A stretch of 30,890 nucleotides of DNA from DASQHW01 sp038209365. GTDB taxonomy: Bacteria; Actinomycetota; Acidimicrobiia; IMCC26256; PALSA-610. The DNA lies in NCBI GenBank assembly GCA_038209365.1, contig JBBQXS010000050.1, positions 1 to 30,890 on the forward strand, given 5' to 3'. The position numbers and the translations under genes are program-made. This document shows, piece by piece, positions 7,892-16,354 of this stretch (positions within the stretch are counted from its first letter, which is position 1; each line of letters begins with the position of its first letter). The notes under the pieces are model-generated. The model had not been told where the DNA came from, made no database searches, and saw only the letters and a program-made list of their open reading frames with translations.

Positions 7892-8989
7892 TCAGCCGAG
7901 GAGCGTCAGTCGATAGATCGTCGTCGAATCGCTGAAGTAGACGGGGTGGCCGGGCCCCTGTGTCTCCACCGAGAGCACACCACTCGGATGGTCGTACACG
8001 ATCGTGTCGTTCACCACCCCGGTGCGTTGAGCGTTCAGCGTCAGGCTGTGGAACTGGCCCCTGTTGACCGTGCTGAACAGCAGACTTCCTTCGAGTGTGC
8101 TGCCGAGCCCGCACCCGGTGCAGAAGGCGGTGCCGGTGATGCCCTGCGCTGGATAGAAACGAATTGGCAGGCGCGGCAGGAACCCGCTTTGGTTGGTGTT
8201 CAACGGCGTATTCGGCGGCGTGGAACAGGTGGCTTCCGGGCCCCATCCGTAGTTCCCGGCCTTGACAATGCGGTTCACCTCGTCGTTGCAGGCCGGCCCG
8301 TTGTCGGTCAACCAGAGGCTGCCTTGTGTCGGATCGAACGTGAAGCCGAACGAGTTGCGGATGCCGTAGGCCCACACGAAGCTTCCCGGGAAGGGGTTGC
8401 CGGCCGGCACGCCGCCGTTGGGCGTCATCCGCAGGACCTTGCCTCCCAGGTTTATGTTCCGATTGACCGTCTGCGCGTTGGCCGGATTCCCGTGCTCGCC
8501 GACTACCGCGTACAACGCGCCGTCGGGTCCGAACTTGATACGACCGCCGTTGTGGATGGTCGCGATGTTCGTTTCGTCCATGATGACTTGTTGCGCGTAG
8601 CCCTTCCCGAGAGACGTCGAGATCTTCAGGATCTGGTCGCGCGCGACTCCTGCGACGTTGCGACTGGCATAGGCGTAGACGTACGGAGACGACGGCCAGT
8701 TCGGATGCAAGGCCAGACCGAGAAGTCCCTGCTCACCAGCGGCGATCACGTTGGGGACGGTCCAGACCAACGTGTCCTTGCGGGTGTTGAGATCGCGGCG
8801 ATGGATCTCGCCGTTGTTTTTCTCGGCGTACCAGATCTCGTGGCCGTTCGGAGCGATCGTGAACGCGGCGGGGAAGTTGAGCCCCCTAATCACCGCTTGC
8901 GCGTGGGGCCGGCCGTGGCAACTCGTGAGCACTGTCGATGACAGCGCGAGCAAGACCGAAGAAACGATGATGCGTCGCAAGACGTTCAC
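7892..8989 (-). CDS. PQQ-type glucose/sorbosone dehydrogenase-like lipoprotein
   Basis: 365 residues. The N-terminal signal ends in LTSC, with Cys24 as the likely lipidated residue, so the protein is exported and membrane-anchored. The mature part is a six-bladed beta-propeller of the GSDH/HIPL type: GEQGLLGLALHP near 87, GGRIKFGPDGALYAVVGEHG, LGGKVLRMTPNGG, WAYGIRNSFGFTFDP, LWLTDNGP, and DEVNRIVKAGNYGWGPE. Family members oxidise aldoses with PQQ and Ca2+ outside the cytoplasm. No PQQ biosynthesis gene is nearby, so cofactor supply and substrate are unknown. The length is typical. It stands alone, divergent from the IS remnants. Confidence 0.88.
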   Translation of the reverse strand: MNVLRRIIVSSVLLALSSTVLTSCHGRPHAQAVIRGLNFPAAFTIAPNGHEIWYAEKNNGEIHRRDLNTRKDTLVWTVPNVIAAGEQGLLGLALHPNWPSSPYVYAYASRNVAGVARDQILKISTSLGKGYAQQVIMDETNIATIHNGGRIKFGPDGALYAVVGEHGNPANAQTVNRNINLGGKVLRMTPNGGVPAGNPFPGSFVWAYGIRNSFGFTFDPTQGSLWLTDNGPACNDEVNRIVKAGNYGWGPEATCSTPPNTPLNTNQSGFLPRLPIRFYPAQGITGTAFCTGCGLGSTLEGSLLFSTVNRGQFHSLTLNAQRTGVVNDTIVYDHPSGVLSVETQGPGHPVYFSDSTTIYRLTLLG

Positions 8990-9320
8990 GAGCGATCAAG
9001 CCTTCCATGTCGACGTGGACGCGATGCTACGACTTGCCGCCGCGCCGACGCACTTGCAGTGGAAGGCTCGTCCTGCGCGCGCGGATCTGTGGGCCGTCCT
9101 CGAGTTTTGATGCGCCGACGACGCCGAAGGTTGTCGAAGAGCTGATCGTGCGGGGGCTCGTCGAAGTCTGACTTCGAGCCGGCACGGTGCCCATCGAGGG
9201 AGCGCCCTAGCGAGGAACCGACGCGCGACTCGAGTGTCACGGCGAGTGGAGACAGCGAGTCGATGACTGGCCGTTCTGGTCGGCTGCTGATGTCGGTCTG
9301 TCCAACGCCCGGGGCGACAC
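8990..9320. other. Gene-free stretch upstream of the dehydrogenase
   Basis: It should carry the promoter of the minus-strand dehydrogenase. Long open frames on the minus strand are basic and low in hydrophobic residues, and no ribosome site marks them. No repeat or RNA gene was recognised. Confidence 0.35.
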
Positions 9321-9420
9321 CGCCGCAACGACTGGACCACTGCCCCACCCAAGCCCAACTGTGGCCCGACTGGCGCCACCACGCGTCTTGACCGACCTCG
9401 ACGACGACACGAACCCGGCC
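9320..9420 (+). mobile_element. IS1380-like transposase fragment
   Basis: The plus strand reads TQAQLWPDWRHHA, then after a one-base shift LTDLDDDTNPAGC. This matches the LWPDWRHHAF-TDL block of IS1380-family transposases. Only about 30 codons remain. A short relic within an insertion-sequence scar. Confidence 0.45.
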
Positions 9421-9559
9421 GGTTGCAGAAGAAGTCCCCACCGAGTTTCTTGTGCAAAGCCCTGCGATATTTAGCGCATGTCGGGCGATCGTTTGTTACG
9501 GCAGGCGCTCACATCAACTGCCCGAGGTCTTTTTTTCTGCCTCGTCGCTGCGCGGCGAC

Positions 9560-9820
9560 CGTGCATAAGCCGCTGCACCCACCGGTAGACAGTGAGGTGA
9601 TCGACTCGATGCCACGCTCGACGAGGAGCTCTTCGATGTCGCGGTATGACAGGCCGTACCTCAGGTACCGCCGGACCGCGAGCACGATGATCTCCGGCGG
9701 GAACCGGAAACCCTTGAACGCCGAAACGGCCTGGGGCTGAGACGAAGCGAATGACGACCGAACATCCACCACTCTCACCCAGCCCGTACCCAACGCAACA
9801 GCGCCCTTAGTACCGCAGCT
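9560..9820 (-). mobile_element. IS6-family transposase, N-terminal remnant
   Basis: From ATG 9793 the minus strand encodes SAFKGFRFPPEIIVLAVR and RYLRYGLSYRDIEELLVERGIE, the conserved N-terminus of IS6/IS26-like transposases. Near 9605 a one-base shift leads to VDHLTVYRWVQRL, after which homology ends; the DDE core is absent. GGGCGCTGTTGCGTTGGG just upstream (near 9800-9815) resembles the IS6 terminal repeat GGxxCTGTTGCAAA. Truncated and frameshifted, so not autonomous. Confidence 0.75.
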
Positions 9821-9852
9821 TCAGTCGCGCTTCGTTTGGTCGATAATTCGGG

Positions 9853-11529
9853 GTGATGAGAAGGCTGGTACGCGCCTGGTCGCGGGTTGGGTCACTGTCG
9901 ATTGTGATCGTGCTGGTGGTTTTGCTCGGGGCGTCGGCGGCTTCTCTGGGCGCGTCGCAGGCGCAGAGTCGTGACCAGTTGCGATCGCGCTTCGCTCAGC
10001 GAGCCGTCATCGGAGCGCGGTTCGTCGATGCCTACTTGCACGATTTCGCCGGACGCGAATCGAGCCTCGTCGCGCGCGGGCTACACAATGATGAACTGTC
10101 GAAAGCGGACTTCGAGCAAATCGTGGCCAGTCTGCAGGTCGATGCGGCGGTGTATCTCGATGTGCGGGGGCGTCTGGCGCATGTCTGGCCTCGAAACGAG
10201 GCGCTCATCGGCGCAGCCCTCACCGAAAAATATGCCCATCTCGCCGCCGCCCATCAAGGACGTATCGCGGTTTCGAAGGTGGTGCCGAGCGCGGCCCGCG
10301 GTGAGCCGGTCGTCGCCGTCGCAGTTCCCATCGCTACTTCGCAGGGGACGGTAGTCTTCAGCGGAGCATTCGCGGCATCCGCGACACCGCTCGGCGCCTA
10401 CGCCACAAATACGGTCTCGATACCGGGCAGCAATATTTACGTCGTCGACCAGGACGGCACCGTCGTTGCCGGCAATGTCGCCAACCACCGCACGGTCTCC
10501 TTGCGCAAAGTCAATGCCGGCCTCTCGCGGGCTGCTGCGAGCGTCCGGAGCGGCGGGTTCGACGGCGATGCGGGCCCGGGATACTTCACTATGGCCCCGG
10601 TAACAGGTACGGGATGGCGTGTCATCGTCGCGGTCCCGAACCGAACCTTGTTAGCCCCGGTAAGCGGCCTTTCGTCGCTCGTTCCGTGGCTTATCCTCGG
10701 GGGCCTGGCAGCGATCGCGGGAGTTGTGCTCTATCTCTTGTTCCGCCTGCGGCGTGAGCAGCGTCAACTCGCAGCAACGAACCACGAGCTCGCGGCGGCC
10801 TCGACCCAAGTCGAAGTCTTGGCCGCGGGACAACGAGAGCTTCTTGCTCGCTCCTCACACGAGCTGCGGACTCCGCTGACATCCATCCTCGGCTACCTCG
10901 AAGAGGTCTTGGACACCCCCGGTGCCGTAACCGGGGAGAGCGAGGAACATGTGCGCACGGCACATCGCAACGCGCAACGCCTGCATGCCCTCGTGGATGA
11001 TCTCCTCACGCTCGATCAGATCGACACGACCAAAGTCGACCTACAGGCCACGGCAGTGACCGTTTCGGAATTGCTCGATCCCGTAGCGCGCGACTTCGAG
11101 GTCCTATGTATTCGCAAAAGGGTGCGCCTCGTGACTTCAAGTGCCCCGCCGCGCCGCGAGCTCCTGGTAGACGTTCGGCGCACCCAACAGATCCTCGCAA
11201 ACCTTCTGAGCAACGCACTCAAGCACACGGACGCCGGCGGTACTCTCGCCATCGCGTGCCACGAAGACGGTGACAACTGCGCGATCGTCGTCTCCGATAC
11301 CGGGTGCGGTATCGCCCCTGACGAGGTGGCAAAGGTCTTCGATCCGTTCTTCCGGTCAAGCGCAAGCACCCGGGCAGCAATTCCGGGCACAGGACTCGGA
11401 CTACCGATCGCGCGGTCGCTCGCAGAGGCTCAGGGAGGTTCGATCACAGTGGCCAGCGTCGCGGGCGAAGGAACCGCCTTCACCCTAACTGTGCCGTTCG
11501 CTCGCATCCCGTCGGAGGTCGCGCAATGA
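9853..11529 (+). CDS. Membrane sensor histidine kinase with Cache-like extracytoplasmic domain
   Basis: 558 residues. Membrane segments lie at about 14-34 and 276-298. Between them is a Cache-type sensor with two PAS-like halves (DAAVYLDVRGRLAHVWP near 97, IYVVDQDGTVVAG near 195). Then come a short linker, a HisKA box SSHELRTPLTSILGY with His336, and a HATPase domain: N box LLSNALKH (Asn454), G1 SDTGCGI (481-487), F box FDPFF, G2 GTGLGL (512-517). It should autophosphorylate on His336 in response to an external small molecule of unknown identity. GTG 9853 or ATG 9856 starts it without a strong ribosome site. The 3' end overlaps the receiver gene by 4 bases, making them a cognate pair. Confidence 0.9.
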   Translation: MMRRLVRAWSRVGSLSIVIVLVVLLGASAASLGASQAQSRDQLRSRFAQRAVIGARFVDAYLHDFAGRESSLVARGLHNDELSKADFEQIVASLQVDAAVYLDVRGRLAHVWPRNEALIGAALTEKYAHLAAAHQGRIAVSKVVPSAARGEPVVAVAVPIATSQGTVVFSGAFAASATPLGAYATNTVSIPGSNIYVVDQDGTVVAGNVANHRTVSLRKVNAGLSRAAASVRSGGFDGDAGPGYFTMAPVTGTGWRVIVAVPNRTLLAPVSGLSSLVPWLILGGLAAIAGVVLYLLFRLRREQRQLAATNHELAAASTQVEVLAAGQRELLARSSHELRTPLTSILGYLEEVLDTPGAVTGESEEHVRTAHRNAQRLHALVDDLLTLDQIDTTKVDLQATAVTVSELLDPVARDFEVLCIRKRVRLVTSSAPPRRELLVDVRRTQQILANLLSNALKHTDAGGTLAIACHEDGDNCAIVVSDTGCGIAPDEVAKVFDPFFRSSASTRAAIPGTGLGLPIARSLAEAQGGSITVASVAGEGTAFTLTVPFARIPSEVAQ

Positions 11530-11909
11530 CTCGCATTCTTGTCGTCGAGGACGACACCGATGTACGCGCGCTTATTGCACGCCGCCTCACCGCCGCAGGC
11601 CACCAGGTGATCGCCGTCGACTCTGCCGAATCTGCGATCGACACCGTCGATGCGCGCGGGTTACCGGACCTCGCGGTCCTCGATGTCGGCCTGCCAGGTA
11701 TGAGCGGGATCGACTTGGCTGTCGCCCTGCGTTCTCGCGAAGGCGCCACCACGCTGCCCGTCGTCTTCCTCAGCGCCGACGTCCTCCCGCACCACGTCGA
11801 GGCCGGCCGAGCCATCGGAGCGACCTACCTGACCAAACCCTTCGTCGCCAATGCCCTGCTCGCCAAAGTCACCGAAGCCTTGCAGCATCACGTACCGCCC
11901 GGCTGGTAA
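11526..11909 (+). CDS. Stand-alone receiver-domain response regulator
   Basis: 127 residues, a single CheY-like receiver. The acidic pocket is at Glu8/Asp9/Asp10 (VVEDD), the phospho-acceptor is Asp53 (VLDVGLPG), the switch residue Ser83 (FLSAD) and the conserved Lys104 (TKPF). There is no output domain, so it probably passes phosphate on or acts by protein contact. ATGA overlap with the histidine kinase indicates translational coupling. The output partner is not in the window, though stand-alone receivers often work with diguanylate cyclases or partner-switch proteins (general knowledge). Confidence 0.92.
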   Translation: MTRILVVEDDTDVRALIARRLTAAGHQVIAVDSAESAIDTVDARGLPDLAVLDVGLPGMSGIDLAVALRSREGATTLPVVFLSADVLPHHVEAGRAIGATYLTKPFVANALLAKVTEALQHHVPPGW

Positions 11910-11916
11910 AGAACTG

Positions 11917-12113
11917 GCAGGCAGCGGTCGGTTGAAGCCGGCGTTGCTTGCGCGAATCGAGCGGCTGATACGCGGCCAGTGGGCCAACGGCATGTTGCCG
12001 CACATGATCTTTGTCGAAGGTTTGAAAGACTTGGGCAGCCGCCGGATATGGCAATCGATCCACCGCCTCGAATCCCGAACCGCGTCAAGACAACCCAGCA
12101 ATGAATATCCGGC
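11917..12113 (+). pseudogene. Fragment of an MGH1-like/GH63-type glycoside hydrolase
   Basis: The plus strand reads KPALLARIERLIRGQWANG, then MLPHMIF and GLKDLGSRRIWQS. This matches the RGQW-NGM-PH(M/I)(I/V)F and RRIWQS blocks of trehalase/mannosylglycerate-hydrolase-like enzymes. After IWQS the family-like reading (NRVKTTQ) moves to another frame and stops. Only about 60 of several hundred codons remain and no start is visible. A relic placed directly after the receiver gene. Confidence 0.5.
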
Positions 12114-12374
12114 ACCTACAGGCTCCGATGTCGGCGATCATGCCAATCACCGATATCACATACCAGCATCGACGCTCGCGCACAGTCGGGTCAGCTTCGA
12201 TGCACTGTTAGATCCGAGCGAACACGAGCAGCTCATCGAAGTGACCATGTTCGGTGACCGACGCCACGGGGGCATCGGTGCGTGGGTAGGCCGGTCGTGC
12301 CAACGCGAGGAGCTCGTGACCACACCCGCGCACGGCGCTTATCCGTTTAGAGAAGACCGCGCCGCTGACCTACG

Positions 12375-12995
12375 GTGCAGCGGATGATCGATGCTTACGC
12401 GGATGTCTGGTGCCCATTCGCGCATGCCGGGCTTCGCGCAGTTGTTCGGAGACGGAATGCGTTGGGACGTGACGATGTCGTCGTGCGGATCAGGGCTTGG
12501 CCGCTCGAACTCGTGAACAAGCAACCTCTTGATCCGACAACGACGGCGACGCACGTCGATGCGCTACGAGCGCAGGTGGCGTCGGATCTCTTTGCAGGAT
12601 TTGATGCCGACCACTTCCCACAGACTTCGCTGCCCGCGCTCGCGCTCGCGGCTGCTGCCTACCGGCGAGATGACCGGATCGGCGAAGCCGTCAGCTTCGC
12701 CCTTCGCGATGCGCTCTTCGAGGACGGGCGTGACATCTCAGATCCAAAGGTGCTCGCCAGCGTGGCAGACATCAATGGCATCGGTGGTCCCCTTCCTGAA
12801 GACGAGCGGGCCGTGCGGACCGAGTGGCAGGAGGGGAAGTCGCGCGGGGTTGAGGGATCTCCCCACTTCTTCTGCGGAGAAGTCGGATCGTTCTGCCCGT
12901 CGCTGAACATCGCGAAGGACAAGGAGGGCGAACTTCAAATCAGGCGCGACATGGACGCGCTCGATGCATTCCTTGCGCAATGCTTCAAGCTCTGA
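12375..12995 (+). CDS. DsbA/FrnE-like thioredoxin-fold protein
   Basis: 206 residues. The N-terminal strand is followed by YADVWCPFAHAGLR, with the active-site motif reduced to a single Cys (WCPF at about 13-16). This is typical of the DSBA branch related to 2-hydroxychromene-2-carboxylate isomerases and FrnE. A helical insertion spans about 60-140, and the cis-proline loop is GVEGSPHFF. There is no signal peptide, so it is cytoplasmic. The lone Cys argues against disulfide formation; a glutathione- or mycothiol-dependent isomerase or transferase is more likely. Starts are GTG 12375 or ATG 12384. Its immediate upstream sequence is the glycosidase relic. Confidence 0.82.
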   Translation: MQRMIDAYADVWCPFAHAGLRAVVRRRNALGRDDVVVRIRAWPLELVNKQPLDPTTTATHVDALRAQVASDLFAGFDADHFPQTSLPALALAAAAYRRDDRIGEAVSFALRDALFEDGRDISDPKVLASVADINGIGGPLPEDERAVRTEWQEGKSRGVEGSPHFFCGEVGSFCPSLNIAKDKEGELQIRRDMDALDAFLAQCFKL

Positions 12996-13026
12996 ACGAA
13001 CACAGACGCCGCGGCGGCCCTGAGGT

Positions 13027-13337
13027 CTACGCCCGTCGATCGCGTGAATCAGTGTTTTGCGTGGTACGAGTCGGTCGTTCGTCCGATCGTTCGTCGCGTA
13101 CGGCTTCCGCATCCTCGGGGCCCGCGATGTCACTCTGACCCGTTGGCTCGCCGCCCTTTATGTCACCGTGGGCTCGTCTCACTGCGACCTCGGCCTCTTC
13201 CTCGCTGATGCCTTCCCCTGCGTAATCAGCGAGAGCTTCCCCCTCTGCCTCCGGTCTCCAGTCGCCGCATGGAGCTTTTGGCGAAGAGTCGGCGTGTTCG
13301 AGTCGTCGTCTTGTGTGTTCGTAGAGTCAGTCGGCAT
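13027..13337 (-). pseudogene. Small acidic hypothetical protein, one frameshift
   Basis: GGGAGGG lies 7 bases before ATG 13337. The first frame gives MPTDSTNTQDDDSNTPT, then LRQKLHAATGDR. Adding one G at the CCGGAG run near 13255 continues as EAEGEALADYAGEGISEEE, AEVAVRRAHGDIKGG, and an acidic tail ending at TAG 13027. The repaired protein is about 104 residues. The pattern K-LHAATGDR-EAEA-ALAD...AV-RAHGD reads like a conserved actinobacterial family (from memory, not checked). Function unknown. Confidence 0.65.
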
Positions 13338-14123
13338 TCGGTGCCCTCCCTGAGTCGAGCCGTCAACGGGCTGAGATCAAGGCACTCTGACACGACTCAA
13401 CTTGGCACTCAACGCGGGACCGCTCGACGTCCAATCGCGGCAGGGCCGCGCGCCCGCACCTCGACATCGCCATCGGCGGCACCTCGCGTGGCGAGCGCAC
13501 AATGTCGCTCGGCGAGCAAGCGACCCGCCGTCCCAAGCGATCGACGATGATTCTGCGCGAGCGCGGCCGACCCAATTTGTGAATCCCGTTCGGTCCGGAG
13601 CCGAGCCCATCCCGTAGTGCACACAAATCGTCGATTGTCGTATCCGTAGAGGACCGGGGACACTGCGCGCGAGGCTGTTCTCCGTAGCCGAAGCGTGCTC
13701 ACGTCATGAGCGTCCCGCCGAGTGCAGCGATCTTCCGGACAGGCCACACCCAACCCCGTGCAGCACCCGCAGCCTCGGAGTTGTAGGTCGCGCTACCACA
13801 TTGGAGGAACCGCCCGGGACCGGAAAGTCTCGGAGGATGTCGGTCTACGAAAGGTCGCGGGCGATGCCGGACTGCATGTCTCCCCCGCGCGCCTTCGCTG
13901 CCCACGTCACGGGTAGCACATCGGCTCGCCCCTCCGGCGACGCGGCCCGGCAGATGCTCACCGCACCGACGCGTGGCAGTCGGGTCGCGTCGACCTGGTG
14001 GTTGGTATTCGCGCCTTTTGTGGCGTCCGGGCCGCTCAGGTGGCGCCTGGTTGACCGGCCATGGAAACGCGAACGGCCTGGTCGGCGGCGCGGCCGAGTT
14101 TTCGGCACCCACAGGCTGATTCC
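13338..14123. other. 785-base stretch without a recognisable gene
   Basis: Several overlapping open frames exist on both strands. None has a ribosome site with a consistent protein-like composition, and no family motif is visible. The minus strand from about 13700 to 13410 is the most coding-like but lacks a coherent start. It may be decayed coding DNA downstream of the P-loop kinase. Confidence 0.35.
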
Positions 14124-14615
14124 TCATGCGGACGGGACGTCGTAGGTCGCCATCTCGTCGTCCGTGGGGGGCTGGTAAATCCTCGACCACTCCTCGAGTT
14201 CCTGGCGCGTGATGGGTCGCGCACCCCACCGACCCTCGAGGTCGCGTTGGACAATCCGTCGCCACAACTCCTCCATCGTGGCGGTGACGTAGCGGAGCTC
14301 GACTGGCGATCCGATTGACCGGGCCGCGTCCCTCAAGGTGTCCCGCTCTTCTCGCGCCCACACACCCCATTCGATGACGACGTTGCTTCCGGACTGAAGG
14401 AGGTCGAGGGCAAGGCTGAGTTGGAACTCCTCGATGCGGCCCCGGACGGTCTCGGCCCAGAGGTCGATGCCAGCTGCCATCATCCAATCGTCTGGACAGA
14501 GTCGGATCGCAGGCAACGAAGCAGCAAGCGCAGTCGCGAGTGACGTCTTGCCACTGCCGGGTAGCCCCGTGATGACGATCAGCCGTCCGGGTACTTGCGC
14601 CTTGTTGTCCGACAT
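14124..14615 (-). CDS. P-loop kinase/phosphotransferase (AAA_33, zeta-toxin/Cpt-like)
   Basis: 163 residues from ATG 14615. LIVITGLPGSGKTSLA carries the Walker A motif GLPGSGKT. CPDDWM follows the second strand, as in chloramphenicol phosphotransferase and other small-molecule kinases. NVVIEWGVW supplies the Walker B-like strand with a Glu. ELWRRIVQRDLEGRW is the Arg-rich lid. The substrate is unknown: a small metabolite, an antibiotic or a nucleotide sugar are possibilities. The frame stays open upstream to 14882, but that extension is Arg/Pro-rich and not family-like, so the internal start is preferred. No antitoxin-like partner is adjacent. Confidence 0.8.
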   Translation of the reverse strand: MSDNKAQVPGRLIVITGLPGSGKTSLATALAASLPAIRLCPDDWMMAAGIDLWAETVRGRIEEFQLSLALDLLQSGSNVVIEWGVWAREERDTLRDAARSIGSPVELRYVTATMEELWRRIVQRDLEGRWGARPITRQELEEWSRIYQPPTDDEMATYDVPSA

Positions 14616-14940
14616 CACCGACAGATCGTCGCAGGCCACTCGGGCTTCGGCCGGTCGATTGCGCGCTCGGAACCGGCGTTCCGGGACACCCCAGGCCCGT
14701 CGTTCGGGGAGACGCGCGCTAGGGGACACTCGCGCCGGGTCGACATGTGCGGCCGCGCTCGTGGCGTAACGCATCCCGAGCGGACGTTGTGTGGGCGAGG
14801 TCGCCGCATTCGCGGGTACCAACATCGATCTCACCGTGCTCGGACTTCGGGTAAATCGGCCCGTTTTCCTCCCCACTGACACGAGCAGGCATGGTCCAGT
14901 AGAGTTTTGTCCACTGATTTAGTCGGAAAGGCATTCGCTC

Positions 14941-15837
14941 GTGCAGTGGGACATCGCGATCGCCGGCCTCGTCATCGGCTTCGTCATTGGTCTCACCGGT
15001 ATGGGCGGCGGCGCGCTCATGACGCCGGCGCTGGTGATCCTGTTCCACATCCCCACGCCGACCGCGATCTCCTCCGACGTCGTCGCGTCGTTCATCCTGA
15101 AACCGATCGGCGGCGGCGTTCACGTGCGGCGCGGCACCGTGAACTGGCGCCTCGTGCGCTGGCTCGCGATCGGATCGGCGCCCGCCGCCTTCGTCGGCGC
15201 CTACGTGATCGATCAGCTGGCGAGCAAGGGGAACGCCGACCAGATCAAACAGATCCTCGGCGCCGTCCTCCTCGTCGCCGCGGCGGCGATGCTCGTGAAA
15301 ATCATCGTGCAAGCCCGCCGGAACGAGCACAACACCGAGATGATGGATCAGCAACTCGTGCGCCCGGCCCCGACACTATTCATCGGCATCGTCGGCGGCT
15401 TCATCGTCGGCATGACATCAGTCGGCAGTGGCTCGCTGATCATCGTCATGCTGATGCTGCTGTACCCGATGCTGACCTCTCGCGAGATGGTCGGCACCGA
15501 CCTCGTGCAGGCGATCCCCCTCGTCGGTGCGGCCGCGCTCGGCCACCTCATCTTCGGTTCGTTCGAGCTCGGCCTCACGACGTCGGTGCTCGTCGGGGCG
15601 ATCCCAGGCGTCTACATCGGCGCGCGCATCTCCTCGCGGGCCAGCGACCGTTACATCCGGCCCGTCCTCGTCGCCGTGCTCACCGTCTCGGCGCTGAAGC
15701 TCCTCAACGTGTCGAACGGCTGGCTGCTGGTGACAACCGTCGCAGAGGGGGTCCTGGTCGTGAGCTACCTGATCGTCGCCGCCCGTCGCCTCACAGTCCA
15801 GACCGAAGAGGCGGTCGCGCTGGCGAACGCCGAGTGA
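14941..15837 (+). CDS. TauE/SafE-family membrane exporter
   Basis: 298 residues from GTG 14941, with GGAAAGG 9 bases upstream. About eight hydrophobic segments form two repeats: IAGLVIGFVIGLTGMGGGAL (5-24) and the second-repeat counterpart GFIVGMTSVGSGSLIIVMLM near 154-173. The paired glycine-rich GMGGG/SVGSGS motifs are the TauE hallmark. The family exports sulfite, sulfoacetate or related organosulfur anions. No sulfur-metabolism genes flank it, so the substrate cannot be assigned. It diverges from the P-loop kinase gene. Confidence 0.9.
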   Translation: MQWDIAIAGLVIGFVIGLTGMGGGALMTPALVILFHIPTPTAISSDVVASFILKPIGGGVHVRRGTVNWRLVRWLAIGSAPAAFVGAYVIDQLASKGNADQIKQILGAVLLVAAAAMLVKIIVQARRNEHNTEMMDQQLVRPAPTLFIGIVGGFIVGMTSVGSGSLIIVMLMLLYPMLTSREMVGTDLVQAIPLVGAAALGHLIFGSFELGLTTSVLVGAIPGVYIGARISSRASDRYIRPVLVAVLTVSALKLLNVSNGWLLVTTVAEGVLVVSYLIVAARRLTVQTEEAVALANAE

Positions 15838-16354
15838 CACAACGCTGTCGGTCGGAGTGCTGCACTCGACGCCCATGGCCAACATGTATCCGTCGCGGGG
15901 TTTCCGGCCCGTCGCCGACTTCGGTCTCTACTCGACCCCCAACCCGCTTCACCTTTAATTCCCGGAGGCGCCATATCTGCCGCTCGGCGCTCGCCACGAC
16001 GGAGCGGGCGATCTGAGCGCGACGACGGGCGACTGGTTACGGGCGTGACGACCTACCCGCTCGAACTACTGATCTCGGTCCGGGCTAGCTCCTGCTCAGC
16101 CTGGGCGACGAGCCGGACCGCGTCCTTGACCGCGTGGCAGCCCGACGCTCGTTCGTCTTCGGTTGAAAGCCGAATCTTTGCGTTCTCAGAGACACGGCTG
16201 GGCGTCGATCCGTCGCGCGACCGTTGCGCGAGCAATCCGGACAGAATGCCGATGATCGACGTGCAGAGATGACCCTGCGTCACGTGAATCTTTACGCGAT
16301 CATCACAAACGGCTGTCATAGTCGGTCGTCCGCGGCCCGGGCAGGAGGATCCAC
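15838..16354. other. 517-base stretch without a convincing gene
   Basis: Two minus-strand frames (16053-16319, 88 codons; 15791-15997, 68 codons) are hydrophilic but lack ribosome sites. A 27-codon plus-strand frame begins ATG near 15871 (MANMYPSRGFRPVADFGLYS). None is recognisable. AGGAGG at the right end belongs to the next gene. Confidence 0.35.

Noticed and set aside
7946..8941. 331-codon plus-strand frame
   Set aside because: Antisense to the PQQ-type dehydrogenase, whose motifs are unmistakable.
13699..14487. 262-codon minus-strand frame across the P-loop kinase
   Set aside because: Arg/Pro-rich shadow overlapping the kinase, which has clear Walker motifs in another frame.
14124..14882. 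Long upstream start for the P-loop kinase
   Set aside because: The extra 89 residues are low-complexity and unlike the family; the Walker A strand follows shortly after ATG 14615.
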